This document shows, in pieces, positions 45,556 to 52,930 of a stretch of DNA of 52,930 nucleotides. The DNA comes from an uncultured Clostridium sp. (GTDB taxonomy: Bacteria; Bacillota; Clostridia; Peptostreptococcales; Peptostreptococcaceae), in assembly GCA_945871955.1 (NCBI GenBank), contig CAMBXR010000012.1, positions 1 to 52,930 on the forward strand. Reading direction: 5' to 3'. The notes under the pieces are model-generated. The model did no database searches, was not told where the DNA came from, and worked only from the letters and a program-made list of their open reading frames with translations. The translations under genes and the position numbers were made by a program. The stretch's first letter is position 1; each line of letters starts with the position of its first letter.

Positions 45556-47343
45556 CTAATTTTTTATTATTTTTTTCAGATACATGGCAACAATATCAGA
45601 AAATCTTTCAATATCTCTAGTGTAAATAAAGTCTTTTCCGTATATAATTTTTTCTGCATCTAAATCTCTTTCTTTTCCTGTGAAAACTCCTAACACTAAA
45701 ATTCCTTGCTTTCTCGCTTTTCTAACTTCTAGAGCTGTATCCTTAACTCCAATAATTCCTTTATATGAAGCTTCTCCTCTTAAACTTCTTGATCTATCTC
45801 TTCCTATTTTCACATCATTTGGCTTTCCATCACTAAGAACTATAAGAATTTTATTTTCTTCTTCTCGCTCTAATAATGCATCACAAGTTGCTTTTATAGC
45901 TAATCCATCTCTGTTGTTTCCTGCTGCAAAATACTCAAAAATATTTTCACAAGTATTTATATTATCGTCATAATCTCTATATCTTTTTAGAACAGTATAA
46001 TCTAAAAAACTTAAATATCCCATGACTCTATTTGGTATCCCAATAGAAGTTAGAGCTGCAGCAATTATATAAGCTTGTATAGCCACATTAAATTGGTTTC
46101 TACTTTGTGAACCACTGGCATCTAATAAAATATCTATAACATATTTACCCTTTTCATTTTGTATATCTTTATAAAATACTTTATTATTATTACTTCGTCC
46201 TATTCTCCAAGCCCTGTTAGAACAAATAGTTCCACCATCGGAATAAACTCTATCTGTTGCACTTTCTTCTATTAAGATTCTAGATATACTTTCCTTTAAT
46301 TTATTAATACTTCTTTTATGAAGTTTTATATTATCTCTATATTTATAAATATTATTTTCTTTTTGTCTAGTAACATATTTTAACTGAAAAGCATTATTAC
46401 ATTCGGAACGTAGAACTCCATCAGTAAAATGTATTCTACATCCTTCATGAGTATTTCTACAATGTTTACTTTCTATTTTTTTTATTTCACCTTCACTTAA
46501 AAAAGTCTTTCCATAATAATATTCTACTTTGCTATAAATCTTTTGAGCCATTTCTTCATCTACATAAATAACTCTATTTGGGGATTTTTCTAAATTTACA
46601 TCTCCCATTTCACCAATGCTTTCTAATAACATAGAGTTACTTATATTATTTATTTCATTCTCAATAATTTCTGATTCCTCATCCATATATAGTTCTTCAT
46701 ACATAAAATCTGAAAAAGTATCAAAATCTACATTCACATTTTTTATATTTTCTTCACTCATTTTTCCAGCTTCTATTTGGGAGTTTATTATAAATTCAAA
46801 ATAAGTTAAATAAATCTCATCTATTCTTTTCAAAATATCCATTAAATCTGAATTACAGTCTATGGATTTTATATCTTTAATTATTCTTCTAGTCAAACCA
46901 TCTACTGCTGGATGTTTATCCATAGCTTGAAGTATAAAAGTATACCTTAAAGTTTGTAATATATCTTCTTTATGTATTTTATTGTAGTTTGCAAGAACAT
47001 CAGAATATGCTTTACTTCTAATTTCAGCAACTCCTGGTCTTTCACTTATTACTTTATCTTCTACCACAGAATTTAATATCAATTCAATTAAAGTATATAA
47101 AATATCCTTATTATAGGATTTTTTTATTCTACTCATTATGTATTTTTTTATTATATTCCAGTCTAAATATTTTCTTCTAGCCCCTGCAATTATAGCAAAA
47201 TATAAAGATACATCTTTTGATGAATAGTCTTTTTCGCTGGAATCTATATCTTCATCATACATACCAGAAATAGTCCAAGCTAAATTGTTTACTCTATTTT
47301 CAAATTCATAATTATTGTATATCCAATTTGTACTTCCACTCAT
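45556..47343 (-). CDS. VWA-domain protein (CobT/NorD-like) paired with an AAA ATPase
   Basis: A 595-residue protein whose C-terminal third is a von Willebrand A domain with a MIDAS site: DASGSQS near 397, a Thr in the loop and LIVLSDGKPND. The N-terminal 380 residues are acidic and helical. Pairs of a VWA protein with a MoxR-like ATPase act as metal chelatase- or insertase-like activators (NorQ/NorD, CbbQ/CbbO, CobS/CobT). The ATPase gene is 18 bases upstream, so the two work together. The client protein is unknown; no nitric oxide reductase or cobaltochelatase CobN is in the window. Confidence 0.75.
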   Translation of the reverse strand: MSGSTNWIYNNYEFENRVNNLAWTISGMYDEDIDSSEKDYSSKDVSLYFAIIAGARRKYLDWNIIKKYIMSRIKKSYNKDILYTLIELILNSVVEDKVISERPGVAEIRSKAYSDVLANYNKIHKEDILQTLRYTFILQAMDKHPAVDGLTRRIIKDIKSIDCNSDLMDILKRIDEIYLTYFEFIINSQIEAGKMSEENIKNVNVDFDTFSDFMYEELYMDEESEIIENEINNISNSMLLESIGEMGDVNLEKSPNRVIYVDEEMAQKIYSKVEYYYGKTFLSEGEIKKIESKHCRNTHEGCRIHFTDGVLRSECNNAFQLKYVTRQKENNIYKYRDNIKLHKRSINKLKESISRILIEESATDRVYSDGGTICSNRAWRIGRSNNNKVFYKDIQNEKGKYVIDILLDASGSQSRNQFNVAIQAYIIAAALTSIGIPNRVMGYLSFLDYTVLKRYRDYDDNINTCENIFEYFAAGNNRDGLAIKATCDALLEREEENKILIVLSDGKPNDVKIGRDRSRSLRGEASYKGIIGVKDTALEVRKARKQGILVLGVFTGKERDLDAEKIIYGKDFIYTRDIERFSDIVAMYLKKIIKN

Positions 47344-47361
47344 AATCTCACCTGCTTCAGA

Positions 47362-48288
47362 TTATTTTAAATTAGGAAATATGTCTTTACTTTCCCATTT
47401 TTCTGGTATTCTCGTTCTTATGATATCATTGACTATTTCTTTTTCATAAATATCAAAAGTCTTACCTGTAAGTCCCATATTTATTGCTAAAGTTGGTTTT
47501 AAACCTCTTTTTATAGTTTTTAAAGCTCCGATTAAGCCTCTTAAATCTATTGATTTTGTTGAGATTTCTCCATTTTGTGATTTCAATTGCAAATCTAAAA
47601 AGACTCCTGCAAATTGATTTAATTTTTCTAAATCTGTACATGGAAACTCTCTTTTTAATATCATCATCAATTTTTCTTCATTTACAGCAGGTATATCTAT
47701 TACCAAAAATCTAGAAACTAATGCTTCATTTAATTCCTTCGTACCTGCATATTCATAGTTCATAGTTCCTATAAATCTTGTTGCTGGATGAAGGTTTATT
47801 CTTTCATATCCTGGAACATCTATTATTCTTCTATAGTCTAATGCTGAATGAACCACTACTATGGCATCATTTTTAGCCATATTTATTTCATCAAATACAC
47901 CAAACCCTCCATGAATTGCACATTCATAAACAGATCCCCTTCTAAGTTTTACTTCATTATCTATAAAAGTATCTGTTCCAATTAATGATGAACTATCTGT
48001 ATTTATATGAAAAGACGTATTCCATTGAGGTCTTCCAAATATTTCTGATAAATTATCTGAAAGTAAGTTTTTCCCCGTAGCCTTAGGTCCAGATAATAAA
48101 ATATTTTCTTCTTCTAAAATAGCCGATATACACATGGATAGTATATTTTCTCCAATATAAAAAGCTGGAGATTTTGTAACCCTATGTTCAACTTCCTTAT
48201 CAACTTTAAATTCTTTTCTAAAATGTAGTACATCCTTTATAAGAGACTCACTTACTCCTTGTACCCTTAAGTTTTCTATTATATCCAT
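47362..48288 (-). CDS. MoxR-family AAA ATPase (NorQ/CbbQ-like)
   Basis: A 308-residue AAA protein. Walker A is GPKATGKNLLSD (about 68-79), Walker B is GVFDEINMAK, with the sensor motif GTMNYEYAGTKEL and VSRFLVIDIPAV. The MoxR/CbbQ subgroup uses ATP to activate metal-bound enzymes with a VWA partner. First gene of a two-gene operon with AGGAG before the ATG. Client not identifiable. Confidence 0.82.
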   Translation of the reverse strand: MDIIENLRVQGVSESLIKDVLHFRKEFKVDKEVEHRVTKSPAFYIGENILSMCISAILEEENILLSGPKATGKNLLSDNLSEIFGRPQWNTSFHINTDSSSLIGTDTFIDNEVKLRRGSVYECAIHGGFGVFDEINMAKNDAIVVVHSALDYRRIIDVPGYERINLHPATRFIGTMNYEYAGTKELNEALVSRFLVIDIPAVNEEKLMMILKREFPCTDLEKLNQFAGVFLDLQLKSQNGEISTKSIDLRGLIGALKTIKRGLKPTLAINMGLTGKTFDIYEKEIVNDIIRTRIPEKWESKDIFPNLK

Positions 48289-48469
48289 AATAATCTCCTT
48301 TTGTAAGCAATTATTGTTATTATTATATACTTTTAATTATTTTTAAAATTATACCCTTTTACACTTAATATGAGTATAGTACATTCATTTATAATTATGT
48401 TATTTTTTCTATTTTTAATTTTTATAATAATACAAAACAAGATTTTAAAATAAAACCAAGTTATATTCA

Positions 48470-48513
48470 TTGACACATCTGGCAATATTAGTTAATATAG
48501 TTTTGTGCAAAAC
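48470..48513 (+). promoter_or_regulatory. Promoter and operator of the MarR-MATE operon
   Basis: TTGACA (48470..48475) and TAATAT (48493..48498), 17 apart. The perfect palindrome GTTTTG-TG-CAAAAC (48500..48513) sits at the transcription start, and AATATTA-GT-TAATAT overlaps the -10. Both are plausible sites for autorepression by the MarR protein. Confidence 0.65.
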
Positions 48514-48535
48514 AATATTTTCAAGGAGCCTTATT

Positions 48536-48979
48536 ATGATAACAAAAAATCAACTTAAATTAGGACTTGATATCAGTAAAATACATCATATAATTTCAAG
48601 AAAAATGGATGGCGCCATAATAAATGTAATTAATAATGATTTAACAGTATCACAAGCCTATGTAATAGATTTTATTTCTAATATACATAAGGATAAAGAC
48701 GTTTTTCAAAAAGATCTAGAAAAAGCACTTGATTTAAAACGCTCATCTATTAGCTTGATGCTAAATAACATGGAGAAGAATGGATTAATCAAAAGAATAT
48801 CCGTTTCTGAAGATGCTCGTTTAAAAAAAATAGTTCTAACAGAAAAATCTATAAAACTTAATAAGAATATCTCTTGTACGATTAATTCAGTTGAAGATAA
48901 ATTATCTGAAAATATTACTCAAGAAGAAATAGAAATATTCCAAAGAGTGCTTAATAAAATAAGAAATAATTTAGAATAA
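48536..48979 (+). CDS. MarR-family transcriptional regulator
   Basis: A 147-residue winged-helix protein. The helix-turn-helix is VFQKDLEKALDLKRSSISLMLNNMEKNGLI (about 60-89), followed by the wing SEDARLKKIVLTE. The start at 48536 is set by AAGGAG before it; an in-frame ATG upstream lies in the promoter. It is followed by a MATE pump gene after 79 bases, so it likely controls the pump and senses a drug-like ligand. Confidence 0.85.
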   Translation: MITKNQLKLGLDISKIHHIISRKMDGAIINVINNDLTVSQAYVIDFISNIHKDKDVFQKDLEKALDLKRSSISLMLNNMEKNGLIKRISVSEDARLKKIVLTEKSIKLNKNISCTINSVEDKLSENITQEEIEIFQRVLNKIRNNLE

Positions 48980-49058
48980 TTATTTCTTATTTTATTGATA
49001 GTTATTTTTATAATAATTTATTTTAGAAAAAATATACTTAATGATAGGAGAATAATTA

Positions 49059-50438
49059 ATGTCAAAAATATCTAATTTTACAGAAGGTAAAATATTTTCA
49101 CCTTTATTAAAATTCATAGTACCAATATTAGCTGCACTATTTTTACAAACAATGTATGGTGCTGTTGACTTACTTATAGTTGGGCGTTTTGGTAATGCAG
49201 CAGATGTATCTGCAGTTTCAACAGGTAGTCAAATAATGACTGCTATAACTTCAATGATTACAGGTCTTACTATGGGTATAACTATATTAATAGGCCAAAA
49301 ACTTGGTGAAGGAAAAAAAGAAGAAGCAGGAAATGTTGTTGGTAGTGGTATCTCAATATTTGCAGTTTTAGCTATTGTTGTAACTATTTTATTCGTTACA
49401 TTTGCATCAACTATTGCCTCTTTTATGAATGCACCTGCTGAGGCTTTTAGTAGTACTGTAAACTATATAAAAATTTGTTGCCTTGGGTCAGTATTTATAA
49501 TTGCTTACAATGTTATTGGTGGTGTATTTAGAGGACTTGGAGATTCAAAAACTCCACTTATAACTGTTGGAATTGCATGCATAACTAATATTATTGGTGA
49601 CTTAATATTTGTTGGTCTATTCAACATGGCAGCAACTGGTGCTGCTTGCGCAACAGTATTAGCTCAAGCAGTTAGTGTAGTTTTATCTTTAGTAATCATA
49701 ACAAAACGTGGGCTTCCTTTTGAATTTTCTAGAAAAAGTATAAAGTTCCATAAAAACTTAACATCACATATAATCAAATATGGTGCACCTATCGCTTTAC
49801 AAGATGTTCTTGTAAATATGTCTTTCCTTGTGATTATGATGATTGGTAATTCAATGGGCGTTGTTGCATCAGCTGGAATGGGTGTTGCTCAAAAACTTGT
49901 TGGATTTATAATGTTAATACCAATATCATTTTCACAAGCAGTATCTACATTTGTTGCTCAAAACTATGGTGCTAAAAAATATGATAGAGCGAAAAAAGCT
50001 CTTATATATGCCATATCATCATCTTTAGTTTGCGGAATTATGATGTTTTATTTCTCATTCTTCCATGGAAACTTGCTTTCAGGTATATTCTCCAATGATG
50101 AAGCTGTAATATTAGCAGCATGGGATTATATGAAGGCTTATGGTGTGGATTGCTTATTTACTGCAATAATGTTCTCTATGGTTGGTTACTTTAATGGTTG
50201 TGGAAAAACAACTTTTGTAATGGCCCAAGGAATAATTGGTGCCTTTTTAGTAAGAATACCAGTTTCTTATATTATGAGTAAATCAGAACCTGTATCATTA
50301 TTTAAAATAGGTCTTGCAACTCCTCTATCTACACTAGTACAAATTATTTTATGTGTAATTTACTTTATAAGTTTATCAAAGAAATTATCAAAAAATAATA
50401 AATCTACTGATAATGTTTTAGACTCAGAAGTAGTGTAA
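49059..50438 (+). CDS. MATE-family multidrug efflux transporter
   Basis: A 459-residue protein with 12 membrane helices. MATE marks are PILAALFLQTMYGAVDLLIVGRFGNAADVSAVS at the start, the repeat QDVLVNMSFLVIMMIGNSMG in the second half, and AVSTFVAQNYGA. MATE pumps expel cationic drugs using sodium or proton gradients. It shares a transcript with the MarR gene; AGGAG site. Confidence 0.92.
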   Translation: MSKISNFTEGKIFSPLLKFIVPILAALFLQTMYGAVDLLIVGRFGNAADVSAVSTGSQIMTAITSMITGLTMGITILIGQKLGEGKKEEAGNVVGSGISIFAVLAIVVTILFVTFASTIASFMNAPAEAFSSTVNYIKICCLGSVFIIAYNVIGGVFRGLGDSKTPLITVGIACITNIIGDLIFVGLFNMAATGAACATVLAQAVSVVLSLVIITKRGLPFEFSRKSIKFHKNLTSHIIKYGAPIALQDVLVNMSFLVIMMIGNSMGVVASAGMGVAQKLVGFIMLIPISFSQAVSTFVAQNYGAKKYDRAKKALIYAISSSLVCGIMMFYFSFFHGNLLSGIFSNDEAVILAAWDYMKAYGVDCLFTAIMFSMVGYFNGCGKTTFVMAQGIIGAFLVRIPVSYIMSKSEPVSLFKIGLATPLSTLVQIILCVIYFISLSKKLSKNNKSTDNVLDSEVV

Positions 50439-50468
50439 TTTATTATAATATACTATTTATATAAACTA

Positions 50469-50517
50469 AAAATCACCTATATAATAGATAATTAAAAATC
50501 TATTTTATAGGTGATTT
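50469..50517. terminator. Bidirectional terminator between MATE and cobC
   Basis: Outer stem AAATCACCTATA/TATAGGTGATTT with T runs on either side. Confidence 0.75.
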
Positions 50518-50533
50518 TCTTAAATTATTTTAT

Positions 50534-51133
50534 TTAATAATTAGTATTGTTTAATTGATTAATAACTGCAAAGTTATTGTCTATCTCAATTTCTGTAATA
50601 GATCCATTATCTATCCTAAAATTCCAATGGTACTTATAATCATTACACAATAAATAAGATATAATATTCCTAATTGTACCACCATGGACACATATTAATA
50701 TAATTTCATTTTTATTATTTTTTAGAATTTTATCTATTTCTTTTGACACTCTATGAAATGTATCTATTAAACTCTCTCCATTGGGATATTTATATTCAGA
50801 TCCTTCTTTTATCATCTTATGAAATTCTTTTGGGTATTTTTTTTCTATAACTTCAAATGATAAACCTTCAAAATCTCCAAAATTTATTTCATTTAATTCT
50901 TTGCTTTCTTCCATGGGAATATTTTTAATATCAGCTAGTTTTTTTACTGTTTCTCTTGTGCGAGTAAAAGGCGTAATATAAATTTTATCTATTTTTTCAT
51001 CTTTTAAATAATTTACTAGCTTACTACTTTGCACTTTACCTTCTTCGCTCAATACACTATCTGTAAGACCAGATAAAACTCCTTTTTCATTACAAACAGT
51101 TCTACCATGTCTCACTAAAATTAACTTTTTCAT
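50534..51133 (-). CDS. cobC: Histidine phosphatase, likely alpha-ribazole phosphatase
   Basis: A 199-residue phosphoglycerate-mutase-fold phosphatase with the catalytic LVRHGRTVCNEKG (5-17), YITPFTRTRET and ICVHGGTIRN near 150. Being next to cobS, cobU and cobT, it most likely removes the phosphate from alpha-ribazole phosphate or adenosylcobalamin phosphate (CobC/CobZ step). Last gene of the operon. Confidence 0.83.
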   Translation of the reverse strand: MKKLILVRHGRTVCNEKGVLSGLTDSVLSEEGKVQSSKLVNYLKDEKIDKIYITPFTRTRETVKKLADIKNIPMEESKELNEINFGDFEGLSFEVIEKKYPKEFHKMIKEGSEYKYPNGESLIDTFHRVSKEIDKILKNNKNEIILICVHGGTIRNIISYLLCNDYKYHWNFRIDNGSITEIEIDNNFAVINQLNNTNY

Positions 51134-51142
51134 TTTATCTCC

Positions 51143-51919
51143 TTAAATAAGAATTATTATATAAGAGTATAATAAAAATACTAATTCTCCCAGTTCAATG
51201 GTACATCCTAAAATATCTCCTGTAACACCATCAATTTTTTTATATACACTTTTTTTGAACAATTGATTAAATAACATTACTACTAAAATAGATGATAGTA
51301 GTTTTATTAAGTTTATATTTGTAGATAAAAATATAAATTTACTTATAAGTACAAGAATCACACTCGTATACACTATAGCTGTTATAAACATACCTAAAGT
51401 TGCTTTGCCTATAAATATATTTCCCATTCCAACCTTTCTTGGCGTAACAGTTTTATAAAGCATAACTATAACTGCCAACCTAGATATCATTGGCATAAAT
51501 ATTATTAAACACATTAAGTTTGCACTTATTAGTGAATTAAGTAAACCTATTTTTATCAATACTAAAAATAATATTGCTAATAAAGAGTTTGTTCCTAGTC
51601 TTGAATCTTTCATTATCTCTAACATTCTCTCTTTATCTCTATTGCTATATATAGCATCAAATGTGTCACCTAATCCATCTATATGTAGTCCACCAGTTAA
51701 TATAACTTCTCCTGCCACAACTAGTATTGATGTGACAAAAGGATCAAATATTTTTATTGCTAAGCTTCCTATTAAAAAAGAAATCAAACCTATAACAAAT
51801 CCCACCAAAGGAAAATATACTATGGATTTATGAAATTCTTCATCAAATCCTATATCTGCTTTAATAGGTATTCTAGTCATAAATTGTAATATTCCTATAA
51901 ATCTGTTCATCTTTATCAC
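51143..51919 (-). CDS. cobS: Adenosylcobinamide-GDP ribazoletransferase
   Basis: A 258-residue membrane protein with several helices. CobS marks are LQFMTRIPI near the start and GGLHIDGLGDTFDAIYSNRDKERMLEIMKDSRLG (about 75-108), whose acidic residues bind metal. It joins adenosylcobinamide-GDP with alpha-ribazole to form B12. The GTG start overlaps the cobU stop (GTGA); an ATG three codons later (51910) is the alternative. Confidence 0.94.
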   Translation of the reverse strand: MIKMNRFIGILQFMTRIPIKADIGFDEEFHKSIVYFPLVGFVIGLISFLIGSLAIKIFDPFVTSILVVAGEVILTGGLHIDGLGDTFDAIYSNRDKERMLEIMKDSRLGTNSLLAILFLVLIKIGLLNSLISANLMCLIIFMPMISRLAVIVMLYKTVTPRKVGMGNIFIGKATLGMFITAIVYTSVILVLISKFIFLSTNINLIKLLSSILVVMLFNQLFKKSVYKKIDGVTGDILGCTIELGELVFLLYSYIIILI

Positions 51920-52473
51920 TTCACTTTCATAGGAATTCCACTTACAACAAAGTAAACTTCATCACTATATTTTGAAATTAGTTGATTGGCTCTACCAACA
52001 AAATCTCCATATATTCTAGCTAATTTATTTTCTGGAACAATTCCCATACCTATTTCATTGGATACAATCACAAAGTATAAATTTGTTTTTTTAACAGCCT
52101 CTAATAATTTTTCTATTTGTTCTCTTATATAATTTTCTAATTCATCTAATTCTTCTGATGTTGCCTTATCCACATCAATACCATAAGTAAACATTAAATT
52201 ATTTACCATTAGAGTTACACAGTCCATTATTACTGTGTCGTGATTTTTATCAAGAGTTTCCACTATAGAATATATATCTTTGTATATTTCATAAGTCTTC
52301 CACTCTTTCGGTCTACTTTCTTGATGTTTCTTCACTCTATTTTTCATTTCTTCATCAAAAGCTACTGATGTGGCAATATATGCCGTTCTATTATTTTGAT
52401 TTATACAAAGGGATTCTGCAAAATTGCTTTTACCTGATCTAGCTCCCCCTGTAACTAAAATTATCTTGCTCAT
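51916..52473 (-). CDS. cobU: Adenosylcobinamide kinase / guanylyltransferase
   Basis: A 185-residue enzyme with the P-loop VTGGARSGKSNFAE (6-19), the guanylation-site region KKHQESRPKEWKTYE with its His, and VSNEIGMGIVPENKLAR. It phosphorylates adenosylcobinamide and then activates it with GMP. AAGGAG precedes the ATG. It lies between cobT and cobS. Confidence 0.95.
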   Translation of the reverse strand: MSKIILVTGGARSGKSNFAESLCINQNNRTAYIATSVAFDEEMKNRVKKHQESRPKEWKTYEIYKDIYSIVETLDKNHDTVIMDCVTLMVNNLMFTYGIDVDKATSEELDELENYIREQIEKLLEAVKKTNLYFVIVSNEIGMGIVPENKLARIYGDFVGRANQLISKYSDEVYFVVSGIPMKVK

Positions 52474-52493
52474 ATATGTTCTCCTTAAATATC

Positions 52494-52930
52494 TTATCTT
52501 CCCATATCTATCTCATCAAATGTCGCCATATTTTTATATACATAATTTGAAGCATCTATAATATTAAATGCTAATGCTGCTCCGCTTCCTTCTCCTAGTC
52601 TCATATCCATATCTAAAAAAGGTTTTAGTCCCATCATATTTAAGGCTTTTTTTGCACCTGGTTCTGCTGATAAATGTGAGGCTATCATATAATTTTTAGT
52701 TTTATGATTTATATTATAGGCGATTAATGCTGCTGCATAAGAAATAAATCCATCCAAAACAACAGGTACTCTATTAGCTGCACAAGCCAAAATTACGCCT
52801 GCCATTGCGCCTATTTCAAACCCTCCAACTTTTGATAGTACATCTATTGCATCATTTTTGTTAGGTTTATTAAGTTCTATAGATTTTCTTATAACATCAG
52901 CTTTATGCATTAGTAGTTCTTTCTTTAATC
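52494..52930 (-). CDS. cobT: Nicotinate-nucleotide--dimethylbenzimidazole phosphoribosyltransferase, C-terminal part
   Basis: The reading frame runs open to the right edge of the window, so the N-terminus is missing. The part seen has VGGFEIGAMAGVILACAANR, VVLDGFISYAAAL, HLSAEPGAKKAL and the catalytic Glu in RLGEGSGAAL. It makes alpha-ribazole phosphate, the lower ligand precursor of B12. First of the cobT-cobU-cobS-cobC series visible here. Confidence 0.93.
   Translation of the reverse strand, partial: LKKELLMHKADVIRKSIELNKPNKNDAIDVLSKVGGFEIGAMAGVILACAANRVPVVLDGFISYAAALIAYNINHKTKNYMIASHLSAEPGAKKALNMMGLKPFLDMDMRLGEGSGAALAFNIIDASNYVYKNMATFDEIDMGR

Overview
The window is AT-rich, low-G+C Firmicutes DNA. 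Strong AGGAGG ribosome binding sites, T-tailed hairpin terminators and gene neighbourhoods place it in the Clostridia, most likely Peptostreptococcaceae (relatives of Clostridioides, Paraclostridium, Romboutsia). The pointers are a class F flavodiiron protein, an hsmR-hsmA heme-stress pair, and the order murB, PHP gene, rapZ, yvcK, nudix, whiA, dnaE, pfkA, pyk. The genus is an inference; no rRNA is present.

Layout. 1-9260 (mostly minus strand): the start of hcp behind a likely CRP/FNR-type site, a three-gene heme-stress operon, a D-2-hydroxyacid dehydrogenase with an unusual start, a DUF3783/flippase pair, a SAM methyltransferase, a HAD phosphatase, the large flavodiiron fusion and a zinc-ribbon protein. 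9490-13500: rlmD, a membrane protein and a sodium-dependent amino-acid transporter with its 32-residue partner. 13800-26790: a long housekeeping block in which glycolysis (pfkA, pyk), replication (dnaE), whiA, yvcK, rapZ and murB follow one another. 26990-33300: a DUF4300 lipoprotein, a possible secreted protein, a formate/nitrite-type channel and a molybdenum-cofactor operon with a structured leader. 33360-41110: small conserved genes, a phosphoesterase, an alarmone synthetase, a metallo-hydrolase, a candidate small RNA, manganese pyrophosphatase and cyclophilin. 41230-48290: a DnaA-box cluster, M18 aminopeptidase, pcrA, a cobalamin riboswitch with no gene behind it, and an AAA/VWA pair. 48470-52930: a MarR-MATE operon and the lower cobalamin pathway (cobC, cobS, cobU, cobT cut by the window edge).

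The outstanding feature is in dnaE. The gene is split by a 1246-nt group I intron (18004..19249). All four conserved core elements P, Q, R and S can be read on the minus strand. Removing the intron joins the two halves exactly in frame into a 1176-residue DnaE and restores the invariant YAFNKSH motif. The intron carries a two-motif LAGLIDADG homing endonuclease broken by a one-base deletion in an A run. The insertion lies four nucleotides from the place where the cyanobacterial split DnaE intein is inserted, so two unrelated kinds of self-splicing element appear to have converged on one spot.

Other leads are the orphan B12 riboswitch leading into a two-terminator non-coding transcript, a C-rich-loop small RNA next to tandem 20-bp repeats, the DnaA-box cluster away from any dnaA gene, the terminator-containing leader of the molybdenum-cofactor operon, and two genes whose best start codon appears to be ATT.
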